From assembly GCF_003097535.1 (NCBI RefSeq), contig NZ_CP029187.1, positions 3,162,001-3,226,000 of the forward strand: a stretch of DNA of 64,000 bases. The letters run 5' to 3'. The notes under the pieces were generated by a model. That model had not been told where the DNA came from and ran no database searches. It saw nothing but the letters and a program-made list of their open reading frames with translations. This DNA is from Flavobacterium pallidum (GTDB taxonomy: Bacteria > Bacteroidota > Bacteroidia > Flavobacteriales > Flavobacteriaceae). The position numbers were made by a program, and so were the translations under genes. The stretch's first letter is position 1. Each line of letters opens with the position of its first letter. This document shows, piece by piece, positions 43,271 through 52,118 of the stretch.

Positions 43271-43617
43271 ATGATTAATCATTTTTTCGAAAAGCATCTT
43301 TTTCTGAAACTAGAAACGCCGACTATCATTTAAACTGTCTTGATAGTTCAATATACTTAGATTTTGTAGATTGCGAAGATGAATGCATAAAACTAATCAG
43401 AATCTCATTTGATGGTTACGGATGTTGCGATTTAGGTGAAGCTGCAATTGCACTTTCTAAAAACGAGTCAGGAATTTTTAAAAGAGAATTTTTAAATAAT
43501 TTTCAAGACCATAAATCCTTTGAAGAAATTATTAGAAAAGCCATTTCAATAAATCAGTCTAAGATATGGAAAGATGCGTTACAAGAATATGAGTTGTATA
43601 AAAGCAACTACACATAA
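43271..43617 (+). pseudogene. cassette 19 gene broken by a frameshift
   Basis: An ATG frame (MINHFFEKHLFLKLETPTII) stops after 20 codons. A second frame is open without an ATG from the same region and runs to the end (DYHLNCLDSSIYLDFVDCED, GYGCCDLGEAAIALS, KDALQEYELYKSNYT), ending with the TAA of attC 19. A one-base change in the T6 run near 43282 would join them, giving roughly 115 residues. It could also be a sequencing error. The family is unknown. Confidence 0.55.
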
Positions 43618-43741
43618 CAGCGGTTTCACGCAATTGCTACTTCCCTTGTAAAATGAAACATCTTTTTCCATAACTTCGTTCTGTCCAGCCGAGAGTACTC
43701 AGTTCCAAAAGCCGCAACTGACGTGAAGCCGCCGGACGTTA
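43615..43741 (+). repeat. attC site 19
   Basis: Closes cassette 19 (stop codon overlap) and opens cassette 20 with GTTATGTGTG. Confidence 0.92.
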
Positions 43742-44096
43742 TGTGTGGTCGCTCCGTGCGCCGAATGAACGTATCTCGTATGTTGAGAAGTTCGGCTTGT
43801 GTTTGAGTAAAGTTGACTTCTCCCCTATTTTTCATGGTGCATCTTTGTGGTTACGTTGTGTTAGAGTCGCCGGAAATTTTGTCTGTCTATTTTCGCATCC
43901 CCTGCCGAGAGTTCTCTGCTGGACGCAATCAGGCGAAATAGCTGCGGATGTGCTTTGTCGATCTTCTTTGCGTTGAAAGCGCAACGAAAATCCGTTGCGT
44001 TGAATTTTGCCAGCTTAACTTTTGAGAAGTTTAAAAGTTAAAGCAGAATTTCTTTGTTGTTACGTTGTGTGATTTGCGAGTGTGTCGCGCCCCACA
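43742..44096 (+). other. cassette 20, ORF-less (intermediate between subtypes A and B)
   Basis: 355 bases: the start resembles subtype B (TGGTCGCTCCG), while the middle and end (TTTTCGCATC, CTGGACGCAATCAGGCG) resemble subtype A, so this copy looks like a recombinant of the two. Confidence 0.7.
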
Positions 44097-44223
44097 TAAC
44101 AGCGGTTTCACGCAATTGCTGCTTCCCTTGTAAAATGAACCACCTTTTTCCATAACTTCGTTTTGTCCAGCCGAGAGTACTCAGTTCCAAAAGCCGCAAC
44201 TGACGTGAAGCCGCCGGACGTTA
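44097..44223 (+). repeat. attC site 20
   Basis: Closes cassette 20 and opens cassette 21 with GTTATGCGAC. Confidence 0.92.
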
Positions 44224-44314
44224 TGCGACAGCTAGCTTTGCTGCGCTCCGCGCGGGTTTTGCGTGATCGGCTTGTGACTTCAGAAACTAAAAATAATTTT
44301 TTTTAGCCGCCGCA
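44224..44314 (+). other. cassette 21, 91-base micro-cassette without a gene
   Basis: The shortest cassette. It has proper matching ends (GTTATGCGAC at the start, CCGCCGCATAAC at the end) but no ORF. A CTCCGCGCGGGTTTTGCGTG stretch and CGGCTTGTG hint at a deletion remnant of the ORF-less family. Confidence 0.7.
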
Positions 44315-44441
44315 TAACAGCGGTTTCACGCAATTGCTGCTTCCCATGTAAAATGAACGACCTTTTTCCATAACTTCGTTCTGTCCAGCCGAGAATACTC
44401 AGCTTCGAAAGCCGCAACTGACGTGAAGCCGCCGGACGTTA
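44315..44441 (+). repeat. attC site 21
   Basis: Closes cassette 21 and opens cassette 22 with GTTAGCTGTG. Confidence 0.92.
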
Positions 44442-44517
44442 GCTGTGATTTTGGCGTGACAACTAAACAATTACGCCCTGCCATGTCAGCAACGAAAATC
44501 CTTTTAAAAATAATCCG

Positions 44518-44525
44518 TATATTTG
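44518..44525 (+). promoter_or_regulatory. -7 element TATATTTG of the kinase-like cassette
   Basis: An exact TAnnTTTG match only a few bases upstream of the kinase-like gene's first ATG, so the mRNA would be nearly leaderless from that start; a later start is possible. Confidence 0.35.
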
Positions 44526-44529
44526 CTTT

Positions 44530-45162
44530 GTGCAAAACAGTATTAAAAATGACTTACGAAATATCTTTTCAGGAAAGAGCGAAATTAGGTTTGGAGCAAT
44601 TATCCAAGCAATCGCCAGTTACCTTGACAATGGCTCGCCAGCAAGCAAAGAAATTGCAGACTCAAAGTACTTCAAAAAACAAGAAGCAGAGAAGTTAGAA
44701 TCTTACATCGCTGAAAACAATCTTTGGAAAGAAGTTGACTTTTCACAATACGTCAGTGAAGGCGCCGAACAGAAAGTTTATCTTAAGGATTCAGAGCATG
44801 TAATCAAACTTAATGATGCCATTTATTATACTTGCTGGAAAGACTATTTTCTAAATTTATTGCTCCACAATTATTTTTTTCCCGACACAGCTTATAATTT
44901 AATTGGATTTACAAAATCTGAAAATGTCATTTATGCTGTTGTCGAGCAATCTTATGTTGCAATCACCGGTCCAACAGACTTAAACACTGTCAGGAAATTC
45001 CTGGAGCAAAATGGTTTTCAAAATAATCGCAACAATGATTATTACAATCCCGATTTGGGAATAATCATTGAAGATCTTCATGATGAAAATGTATTGACGC
45101 GAAATGAAATTCTTTATTTTATTGACACAGTATTTTTCGTTACAGACGAGTTTCTGAGCTAA
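44530..45162 (+). CDS. cassette 22 kinase-like protein (polyvalent-protein kinase type)
   Basis: A 210-residue protein. The part EGAEQKVYLKDSEHVIKLND (P-loop-like strand with the VIK lysine), KDYFLNLLLHNYFFPDTAYNLIGF, VVEQSYV and GIIIEDLHDENVLTRN followed by LYFIDTVFF matches the kinase domain described from polyvalent proteins of mobile elements: Lys, the DLHDENV catalytic-loop analogue and the final Asp. About 70 N-terminal residues are outside it. It might phosphorylate proteins or small molecules, or be an antitoxin-like kinase; the target is unknown. Confidence 0.7.
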   Translation: MQNSIKNDLRNIFSGKSEIRFGAIIQAIASYLDNGSPASKEIADSKYFKKQEAEKLESYIAENNLWKEVDFSQYVSEGAEQKVYLKDSEHVIKLNDAIYYTCWKDYFLNLLLHNYFFPDTAYNLIGFTKSENVIYAVVEQSYVAITGPTDLNTVRKFLEQNGFQNNRNNDYYNPDLGIIIEDLHDENVLTRNEILYFIDTVFFVTDEFLS

Positions 45163-45177
45163 AATTAAAACCACAGC

Positions 45178-45303
45178 TAACAGCGGTTTCACGCAATTGC
45201 TGCTCACTTTGTAAAATGAACCGCCTTTTTCCATAACTTCGTTTTGTCCGCCGAGAATACTCAGTTCCAAAAGCCGCAACTGACGTGAAGCCGCCGGACG
45301 TTA
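45178..45303 (+). repeat. attC site 22
   Basis: Closes cassette 22 and opens cassette 23 with GTTATGCGAT. Right half variant TGTCCGCCGAG. Confidence 0.92.
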
Positions 45304-45325
45304 TGCGATAGTTTATCACGATACT

Positions 45326-46003
45326 ATGAAATTTGGAGATAAGAAAATTTATGGATCTATCGATGGAGTTGATGTAAATCTGCGTAAAATAATTTCGGCT
45401 ATAAATAACGAGGTTTCAAAAATGGTTCTTAAACAAGAAATGGACTATCCTCTATTTTCCTTGCGAGCCATAGCAAATTATACAGGTGTACTTTTTGATC
45501 GCTTGATTTCACATCAGAATTTTCCAATTGATTACATTGCTATTTTGTCTAGGAATCTTTTTGAATGCTATTTACTCACAGCTTATATTATTATTGATCC
45601 TTCCAAAGGCGAAGAATTTATTAGTCAAAAAGCATACGAAGAACTAGAAATTAATGAAGGCTTCTTGTCTATAGCTACTGCAAATACATCTGAAACAGTT
45701 ATAAAATCTATCCGAGACAGAATGGAGTATATTAAAAAGATCATGAAAAAGCATGGACTTACTCCATCAAAAAATTGGAATGTTAATTACCTCGCAAAAC
45801 AAACAAATAACGAACTTGAATACAAGGCTTTTTTCAAACTATATTCAAAATATGTTCATCCTTCTTCGTGGATAATGAATAGTGATAAACATGAATATGA
45901 CAACCCTGTTTTTAAAAACATTTTCATATTACAAGGACAACACTACGCAAGTTGTATAACAAAACTAATTTCTAATTACTTAGATAATAAAACCATCGCA
46001 TAA
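45326..46003 (+). CDS. cassette 23 helical protein, DUF5677-like
   Basis: A 225-residue all-helical protein. FSLRAIANYTGVLFDRLISH, IAILSRNLFECYLLTAYIII and FKLYSKYVHPSSWIMN resemble DUF5677-type proteins, which belong to the wider HEPN-like group, though a strict Rx4H motif is not present. The stop codon is the TAA of attC 23. The function is unknown. Confidence 0.6.
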   Translation: MKFGDKKIYGSIDGVDVNLRKIISAINNEVSKMVLKQEMDYPLFSLRAIANYTGVLFDRLISHQNFPIDYIAILSRNLFECYLLTAYIIIDPSKGEEFISQKAYEELEINEGFLSIATANTSETVIKSIRDRMEYIKKIMKKHGLTPSKNWNVNYLAKQTNNELEYKAFFKLYSKYVHPSSWIMNSDKHEYDNPVFKNIFILQGQHYASCITKLISNYLDNKTIA

Positions 46004-46127
46004 CAGCGGTTTCACGCAATTGCTGCTTCCTTTGTAAAATGAACCGCCTTTTTCCATAACTTCGTTCTGTCCAGCCGAGAGTGCTCAGCTTCGAAAGCCG
46101 CAACTGACGTGAAGCCGCCGGACGTTA
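46001..46127 (+). repeat. attC site 23
   Basis: Closes cassette 23 (stop codon overlap) and opens cassette 24 with GTTATGGGCA. Confidence 0.92.
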
Positions 46128-46145
46128 TGGGCAATTTCAACCAAA

Positions 46146-46529
46146 ATGAACGCATCAACGCTAAATAAAGTTCTGAAAGACGAATCTAAAATTCAGTTAT
46201 TGAAAACTGAAATTAATGCTGAAGTATCAGCATATGAAAAGCTCATGCAAAAAACTGGCTCGTCAATAAATTTATATTTTAACGAAGACGAATCAACCTT
46301 TCTAAATACTCAAGGCCTTTCAAACTTGATTAATCAAACTTTAAATGGCTCTTTAAATAATGTAGAATTAGCTTACATATGCGACTGTTTAACTTTAGCC
46401 GAAAACTCAGAATTCGAAAATGATTTAGCAAAAGAAATAGTTTTCGAAATTGCAGATCCAGAAATAATCGGAGGTTATAAATCTATTGAAGAATTAAAAA
46501 TACTAGCCAAATCGCTTCAAATAAAATAA
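46146..46529 (+). CDS. cassette 24 hypothetical protein, copy of cassette 13
   Basis: A 127-residue protein nearly identical to the one at 35804-36187; visible differences include NIVL to NKVL, EISAY to EVSAY and INGGY to IGGY-type changes. Both cassette ends are the same, so a whole cassette was copied or captured twice, about 10 kb apart. No recognisable family. Confidence 0.65.
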   Translation: MNASTLNKVLKDESKIQLLKTEINAEVSAYEKLMQKTGSSINLYFNEDESTFLNTQGLSNLINQTLNGSLNNVELAYICDCLTLAENSEFENDLAKEIVFEIADPEIIGGYKSIEELKILAKSLQIK

Positions 46530-46542
46530 AAGAAACTGCCCA

Positions 46543-46670
46543 TAACAGCGGTTTCACGCAATTGCTACTTTCTTTGCAAAATGAACGACCTTTTTCCATA
46601 ACTTCGTTTTGTCCACGCCGAGAGTACTCAGCTTCGAAAGCCGCAACTGACGTGAAGCCGCCGGACGTTA
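46543..46670 (+). repeat. attC site 24
   Basis: Closes cassette 24 and opens cassette 25 with GTTATCTGCT. Variant TGTCCACGCCGAG. Confidence 0.92.
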
Positions 46671-46700
46671 TCTGCTATTTTAACCAAACCTGGAAGAACA

Positions 46701-47582
46701 ATGAACATTAAAGATGCGAAACAACTGATTATAGATAATTATAAGCAAGTAAAATTCCTTGCTGGTTACACTACAGATATTCAGGACAAACCATATAAAG
46801 CAAATAATCTTATTCAATTACGCGAAGCGTTAATTAATTTAGAAAATGTCGAAATGATCAGTTCAGAAATATCTGAATTAAAAGATTCTGCATTATTTAG
46901 TTCTAATAAAGATGAAGTATATTTTAACTCTTCGGATAGAAATTTAATTGATCGAAATGTACAAAGAATAAATATCGGGCTTGAATTTTTATTAAATTAT
47001 GAAAACCGAACTAGTTTAAGTGGCGTAGGTCTTGATATTAAATTACCCGAAATTCAAAACTTTGATGACTTATCTAAAGTATCATTAGATTTTAAAAAAG
47101 CAATTGAATTGCCAATCCTTGACATTGGAAATGGAAGTTATGTTAAAATTGAGTCAGCAGAGTCCGGTTCAATTTGGCTTAAAATAGGTGTTGGGACAAT
47201 TATGGCAGTAAATTTGATTGCCGCTATTTGTTGGGCAGCAGCTGTTATCCGGAAAAAGAAAGCAGAGGCTAAGATATTTGAAGAGCACGCTCGAACATTA
47301 GAACTTAAAAACGATGCTTTAGGCGAAATTGTAAATGCACAAAACCAACAATTAAAAAATATTATTGAGTCTGAAGCGAAATCAATTCAAGAAAATAACT
47401 ATGATTCGAATGATCCAGAAGTTTTAGCAAGATTAAAGTTATCAATTGCCACTGTATCTGATCTAATTGACAGAGGAACACAAATATTACCCGCTTCTGA
47501 TAATAAAGATGTTATAAAGATGTTCCCTGATTATTCAAATCTCAATCTCATCGAATCCAAAACCAAAAAATTAATGGAATGA
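46701..47582 (+). CDS. cassette 25 membrane protein, hypothetical
   Basis: A 293-residue protein. Residues about 1-155 are soluble, with acidic helices (NLIQLREALINLENVEMISSEISEL). One membrane segment (IGVGTIMAVNLIAAICWAAAVI, about 166-187) is followed by a coiled coil (RKKKAEAKIFEEHARTLELKND) and a helical tail. The topology resembles single-span signalling or defence effectors, but no family was recognised. Confidence 0.62.
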   Translation: MNIKDAKQLIIDNYKQVKFLAGYTTDIQDKPYKANNLIQLREALINLENVEMISSEISELKDSALFSSNKDEVYFNSSDRNLIDRNVQRINIGLEFLLNYENRTSLSGVGLDIKLPEIQNFDDLSKVSLDFKKAIELPILDIGNGSYVKIESAESGSIWLKIGVGTIMAVNLIAAICWAAAVIRKKKAEAKIFEEHARTLELKNDALGEIVNAQNQQLKNIIESEAKSIQENNYDSNDPEVLARLKLSIATVSDLIDRGTQILPASDNKDVIKMFPDYSNLNLIESKTKKLME

Positions 47583-47592
47583 AAACAGCAGA

Positions 47593-47719
47593 TAACAGCG
47601 GTTTCACGCAATTGCTGCTTCCCTTGTAAAATGGATGACCTTTTTCCATAACTTCGTTCAGTCCAGCCGAGAGTACTCAGTTTCGAAAGCCGCAACTGAC
47701 GTGAAGCCGCCGGACGTTA
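47593..47719 (+). repeat. attC site 25
   Basis: Closes cassette 25 and opens cassette 26 with GTTAGCTGCC. Confidence 0.92.
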
Positions 47720-47763
47720 GCTGCCATTTTTGAACGAATCTACTTACGATAACAAAAATTTTG

Positions 47764-47771
47764 TAACTTTG
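47764..47771 (+). promoter_or_regulatory. cassette 26 -7 element TAACTTTG
   Basis: An exact TAnnTTTG match 15 nt before the ATG at 47787, which is why that ATG, rather than the TTG at 47730, is taken as the start. Confidence 0.45.
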
Positions 47772-47786
47772 AGAAAAAGTAAAGCC

Positions 47787-48227
47787 ATGGAAATAATTCA
47801 AAAATATGATATTCAAGTTGAAGAATGGATTTTAGAAGATTTCAGAAAGTTCGAAGGTGAAAATCAAGAAAATTTATTTCATGAATTCGGCATTTCTCCG
47901 CAAGATCCTAATGACCCGAATTGTTGTTATTTTAATGTTGGTATCCAAAAAATAATTGACAACTCCAAAAATGGCAGAGTGTTTTCTGCAAAAGCTACAA
48001 CTACATTTAAAGTAAAAAATAACAACCAAATTCCGTCAGTAGAATTTTGTTTTGATATTCTTGATAGCGGAACTTTTGAATTTGCAAAATTCTTTAATAG
48101 TCGAAAACAGAACACATACGTTTTTGATAAAAAAATACCAATTCCGCAAATTGAAGATTTTCGAAAAGAACTTGAAAATGTAATTTTATATTGGGATCGA
48201 AATATCAAAAACACGGGACTAAATTAA
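47787..48227 (+). CDS. cassette 26 hypothetical protein
   Basis: A 146-residue protein (MEIIQKYDIQVEEWILEDFRKF, GISPQDPNDPNCCYFNVGIQKIIDN, VEFCFDILDSGTFEFAKFFNS). It is soluble and probably alpha/beta; no family was recognised. A promoter element upstream and the downstream attC bound a simple one-gene cassette. Confidence 0.62.
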   Translation: MEIIQKYDIQVEEWILEDFRKFEGENQENLFHEFGISPQDPNDPNCCYFNVGIQKIIDNSKNGRVFSAKATTTFKVKNNNQIPSVEFCFDILDSGTFEFAKFFNSRKQNTYVFDKKIPIPQIEDFRKELENVILYWDRNIKNTGLN

Positions 48228-48236
48228 AACGGCAGC

Positions 48237-48363
48237 TAACAGCGGTTTCACGCAATTGCTACTTCCCTTGTAAAATGAACCGCCTTTTTCCATAACTTCG
48301 TTCTGTCCAGCCGAGAGTACTCAGTTCCAAAAGCCGCAACTGACGTGAAGCCGCCGGACGTTG
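48237..48363 (+). repeat. attC site 26
   Basis: Closes cassette 26 and opens cassette 27 with GTTGTGTGCA, so the crossover box is GTTG here rather than GTTA. Confidence 0.92.
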
Positions 48364-48392
48364 TGTGCAAGTTTTGACCAAACCTGAAATCA

Positions 48393-48897
48393 ATGACGTA
48401 CAATTGGAATGATATTAAATGGATATTTGAACCTGATGGTGCATTGCGTGACATATATGTTACGAACATTAACGTTGATGACTGGAAAAATCTTATAGAT
48501 TTTTTAAATAATGAATTTGTCATCAGGTTTGGGATTACACAGCATAATTTTCAATTAAATAAAATCGATAAAAATTATGCTTTACAATACCTTACCTCCA
48601 GGACAGACCAAATGGAATCCAAAACAATTTCAATTATACTTGATGGATATTCTAATTAATTGTCATTTATTTTCTAATTCGGAAATTGAATTTGATATAG
48701 ATCCAACCGAAATTAAATCCGAAACAGAACTCAATAAAATCATAGCTTTTATGAAATCAATCAGCAAGCAACTAAGAAAGCAAATATTTCTAACTGGTGA
48801 AAATGATCAAGAATTTCCATTGATAACTATTGATGAAACATCGAATGTTGCTCATTTCCTGACAAAGGCAGAAGCAGTAAAAAAATGGAAGTCGTAA
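48393..48897 (+). pseudogene. cassette 27, frameshifted copy of the cassette 28 gene
   Basis: The sequence is almost identical to the intact gene at 49069 but has one extra G (GATGGATATTC versus GATGATATTC) near 48646, which shifts the frame and stops translation after 88 codons; the downstream part stays open in another frame. Either an inactivated duplicate or a sequencing error. Confidence 0.75.
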
Positions 48898-48912
48898 AAT
48901 TAAACCTGCACA

Positions 48913-49039
48913 CAACAGCGGTTTCACGCAATTGCTACTTCTCTTGTAAAATGAACCGCCTTTTTCCATAACTTCGTTCTGTCCAGCCGAGAGTACTCAG
49001 TTTCGAAAGCCGCAACTGACGTGAAGCCGCCGGACGTTG
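48913..49039 (+). repeat. attC site 27
   Basis: Closes cassette 27 (arm GCACACAAC) and opens cassette 28 with the same GTTGTGTGCA. Because both neighbours share arms, this site can pair fully within the array. Confidence 0.92.
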
Positions 49040-49068
49040 TGTGCAAGTTTTGACCAAACCCGAAACCA

Positions 49069-49572
49069 ATGACGTACAATTGGAATGATATTAAATGGAT
49101 ATTTGAACCTGATGGTGCATTGCGTGACATATATGTTACGAACATTAACGTTGATGACTGGAAAAATCTTATAGATTTTTTAAATAATGAATTTGTCATC
49201 AGGTTTGGGATTACACAGCATAATTTTCAATTAAATAAAATCGATAAAAATTATGCTTTACAATACCTTACTTCCAGGACAGACCAAATGGAATCCAAAA
49301 CAATTTCAATTATACTTGATGATATTCTAATTAATTGTCATTTATTTTCTAATTCGGAAATTGAATTTGATATAGATCCAACCGAAATTAAATCCGAAAC
49401 AGAACTCAATAAAATCATAGCTTTTATGAAATCAATCAGCAAGCAACTAAGAAAGCAAATATTTCTAACTGGTGAAAATGATCAAGAATTTCCATTGATA
49501 ACTATTGATGAAACATCGAATGTTGCTCATTTCCTGACAAAGGCAGAAGCAGTAAAAAAATGGAAGTCGTAA
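49069..49572 (+). CDS. cassette 28 hypothetical protein (intact duplicate)
   Basis: A 167-residue protein (MTYNWNDIKWIFEPDGALRD, IYVTNINVDDWKNLIDFLNN, ILINCHLFSNSEIEFDIDPTEI, SVEF-like beta strands and a helical tail ending TKAEAVKKWKS). The opening resembles small immunity-type proteins that start with WNDIKWIFEPDG. The family is not certain. It is the functional partner of the tandem copy with a frameshift. Confidence 0.65.
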   Translation: MTYNWNDIKWIFEPDGALRDIYVTNINVDDWKNLIDFLNNEFVIRFGITQHNFQLNKIDKNYALQYLTSRTDQMESKTISIILDDILINCHLFSNSEIEFDIDPTEIKSETELNKIIAFMKSISKQLRKQIFLTGENDQEFPLITIDETSNVAHFLTKAEAVKKWKS

Positions 49573-49587
49573 AATTAAACCTGCACA

Positions 49588-49714
49588 CAACAGCGGTTTC
49601 ACGCAATTGCTACTTCTCTTGTAAAATGAACCGCCTTTTTCCATAACTTCGTTCTGTCCAGCCGAGAGTACTCAGTCCCAAAAGCCGCAACTGACGTGAA
49701 GCCGCCGGACGTTA
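49588..49714 (+). repeat. attC site 28
   Basis: Closes cassette 28 and opens cassette 29 with GTTAGCAGAC. Confidence 0.92.
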
Positions 49715-49762
49715 GCAGACATTTTGTTAGTCACGAGAGCGATTTGCGTAACATATTTTGAC

Positions 49763-50188
49763 ATGAAAATTATTAAAAAAGCAAAGCCCATATTTCTTAA
49801 AATATTTAGGGTTAATTCTCCAAAAGAAGAACTCAATAAATTTGCAGAGATTAGACGAAATATTTTGATAAAAAAAATGCGTTCAAATTCGATTGCAATC
49901 GTAACCAATCAAATTGATATATACACAGGTTGTACAAAAATGGCTTACTTTATCTCAGCAATTGAAAGAATTTATTATCTCGAAAATATTGATCTCGAAG
50001 TTTTTGAAGTGTTCATTAGCGCTTTTAATAAATATCCAATTTGGGATGAAAGAAATTACTATAATAAAGAATATCTAGCTAAACTTGACGTGGAACTAAA
50101 TTCTATTCATGATCAATACAAACAATCAATACTAGAAAAATGTAATGAAATTATTGAGAAATTTGAGTACATTAAAAACGTCTGCTAA
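49763..50188 (+). CDS. cassette 29 hypothetical protein
   Basis: A 141-residue basic protein (MKIIKKAKPIFLKIFRVNSP, RRNILIKKMRSNSIAIVTNQ, MAYFISAIERIYYLENIDLE). It is mostly helical. The ATG at 49763 is preferred to an earlier in-frame TTG at 49724, which would start inside the cassette arm. The stop codon is the TAA of attC 29. Confidence 0.6.
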   Translation: MKIIKKAKPIFLKIFRVNSPKEELNKFAEIRRNILIKKMRSNSIAIVTNQIDIYTGCTKMAYFISAIERIYYLENIDLEVFEVFISAFNKYPIWDERNYYNKEYLAKLDVELNSIHDQYKQSILEKCNEIIEKFEYIKNVC

Positions 50189-50312
50189 CAGCGGTTTCAC
50201 GCAATTGCTGCTTCCTTTGTAAAGTGAACCACCTTTTTCCATAACTTCGTTCTGTCCAGCCGAGAGTACTCAGTTCCAAAAGCCGCAACTGACGTGAAGC
50301 CGCCGGACGTTA
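50186..50312 (+). repeat. attC site 29
   Basis: Closes cassette 29 (stop codon overlap) and opens cassette 30 with GTTATATGCC. Loop variant GTAAAGTGAACC. Confidence 0.92.
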
Positions 50313-50336
50313 TATGCCATTTTAAAACAACACTGC

Positions 50337-51323
50337 ATGAAAAGACTACTTTTTATATTTTTCATTTTAACACTTTTTTCTTCTTGTAACAATAACAAAT
50401 CAAAAAAGAAATCGTCACAAGAAGAGCTGGAAGAAAAGCATCATATGGAAATCCATAAGGAATTGGATAAAGTAGATACAGAATATAAGAAGTTTGAAGA
50501 CCTACTGAAATGGTTATATAAGCAATCTGAAGTTGAGCCTAAATTAGTACATTTAAAAATTGATAGTTTAATTATGGCTGCGAAAAAAGAGCGAGATCCA
50601 ATTAAATCTCAGATTTCAAAAAACGTAATTAGTCAATTATTTTACTTCAAAGCTGAAATTGATTATAGACAGGGAAAATATCAAGAGTCAATAGAAAATA
50701 TTTATAAGTCAAATTTTCAATTTAAACACATTCACTCAGATGATGCTACTGCTTTAGCAGCGAACTATATAAAACTGAAAAAAAATGAAATGGCAAAATC
50801 ATTCATAGATAGTATTGGAAAAGGGTTTTACATATATGATTACGCCTTAGGTAATTATTACGAAAGCGTTGGAAATAAAAATGCTGCCTTAAAAATATAT
50901 TATGAAATAAAAACAAATAAAAGACGTCACCAACATTACTTTTACTATCAACCAGTCTTAAATCGTATTATAGACATAGAAAAGCACAATCATCTAATAA
51001 ACGAAATCCATTTTCCAACTGGATATCCTGACTTTGACATAACTATAGATAACGATAATGAATTGAGAACCAAAATTCTAAACTATATGGATACTTTTCC
51101 TGAAGTAAAAGGATATTCAGTATTTATATATCAAGGTCCATTAATTGACGAAACAGACTATTATTGGATTAGGGTTGGTAAAGGAGATAATTTTGAAGAT
51201 GATGATTTTGCTAAGTACAATTTTGCAGTTTATTCCAAACCATTTGAAGTAAAGTTTTTTGAGCCAATAACAAAAAAAATGTATAGCCTTTCAGAATGGA
51301 GAAAAAAGAAAAACGGCATATAA
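50337..51323 (+). CDS. cassette 30 lipoprotein with TPR-like repeats
   Basis: A 328-residue lipoprotein: signal MKRLLFIFFILTLFSSC with the lipobox Cys at residue 17. A lysine-rich linker precedes helical repeats (AEIDYRQGKYQESIENIYKSN, LGNYYESVGNKNAALKIYYEIK) of TPR type. The C-terminal domain (VKGYSVFIYQGPLIDETDYYWIRVG) is a beta-rich unknown. It probably sits on the periplasmic face or cell surface. The stop codon is the TAA of attC 30. Confidence 0.72.
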   Translation: MKRLLFIFFILTLFSSCNNNKSKKKSSQEELEEKHHMEIHKELDKVDTEYKKFEDLLKWLYKQSEVEPKLVHLKIDSLIMAAKKERDPIKSQISKNVISQLFYFKAEIDYRQGKYQESIENIYKSNFQFKHIHSDDATALAANYIKLKKNEMAKSFIDSIGKGFYIYDYALGNYYESVGNKNAALKIYYEIKTNKRRHQHYFYYQPVLNRIIDIEKHNHLINEIHFPTGYPDFDITIDNDNELRTKILNYMDTFPEVKGYSVFIYQGPLIDETDYYWIRVGKGDNFEDDDFAKYNFAVYSKPFEVKFFEPITKKMYSLSEWRKKKNGI

Positions 51324-51447
51324 CAGCGGTTTCACGCAATTGCTCCTATCTTTGTAAAATGAAATATCTTTTTCCATAACTTCGTTCTGTCCAGCCGAGA
51401 ATACTCAGTTCCAAAAGCCGCAACTGACGTGAAGCCGCCGGACGTTG
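51321..51447 (+). repeat. attC site 30
   Basis: Closes cassette 30 (stop codon overlap) and opens cassette 31 with GTTGTGCGCA (GTTG box). Confidence 0.92.
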
Positions 51448-51475
51448 TGCGCAATTTTAACGCAGCGACCTTAAA

Positions 51476-51883
51476 ATGAAAGATATACAAAAATTATTAG
51501 TGCCAAAAGCTTTTAAATTTGATACTGGTTTAGTTACCAAATCAAATCCTGAAATATATAATGTAAGTTACGATTTATGGACTTTGACAATAACTTTGGG
51601 GTTTGATGATGTCAATGGTCCTGTATATGTAATTTTCAAAAATGTAATTGGCTTTAGAGTATTAGATGAAGGTGATTTATTAGAGTTTTGGAACGATGAT
51701 GTAAGAGTTCCTGGATGGATTTGGAAAATTGAAAGTGGCGGTTGGTTTGAACTTGAAAAATTACGTACTGGCTTTTTAACACAGCATCATAAAGAAAGTC
51801 ATGATGAATTTTTAGTTTCTGGAATGAATGATTGTGTAAGCATTATTGCTGAATCTGAACCGGTCATTCTCAGGTCAGAATAA
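51476..51883 (+). CDS. cassette 31 hypothetical protein
   Basis: A 135-residue beta-rich acidic protein (YDLWTLTITLGFDDVNGPVYVIFKN, LLEFWNDDVRVPGWIWKIES, GMNDCVSIIAESEPVIL). Size, acidity and fold outline resemble immunity-type proteins, but no sequence family was recognised. Confidence 0.62.
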   Translation: MKDIQKLLVPKAFKFDTGLVTKSNPEIYNVSYDLWTLTITLGFDDVNGPVYVIFKNVIGFRVLDEGDLLEFWNDDVRVPGWIWKIESGGWFELEKLRTGFLTQHHKESHDEFLVSGMNDCVSIIAESEPVILRSE

Positions 51884-51893
51884 AAACTGCGCA

Positions 51894-52021
51894 CAACAGC
51901 GGTTTCACGCAATTGCTGCTTCCCTTGTAAAATGTAACCGCTTTTTCCATAACTTCGTTCTGTCCACGCCGAGAATACTCAGTTCCAAATGCCGCAACTG
52001 ACGTGAAGCCGCCGGACGTTA
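51894..52021 (+). repeat. attC site 31
   Basis: Closes cassette 31 and opens cassette 32 with GTTAGCAGCA. Loop variant GTAAAATGTAACCGC. Confidence 0.92.
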
Positions 52022-52084
52022 GCAGCAACACTTATCGCACTGGAACTAAATTTGTAAGAAAATTAACCGTATTAATTTTTTACT

Positions 52085-52092
52085 TATCTTTG
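52085..52092 (+). promoter_or_regulatory. cassette 32 -7 element TATCTTTG
   Basis: An exact TAnnTTTG match 26 nt before the start codon of the cassette 32 gene. The nearest TTTG upstream is 30 nt away, so the -33 element is uncertain. Confidence 0.4.
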
Positions 52093-52118
52093 TATCAATA
52101 ATTTAAAAATCTATATAA

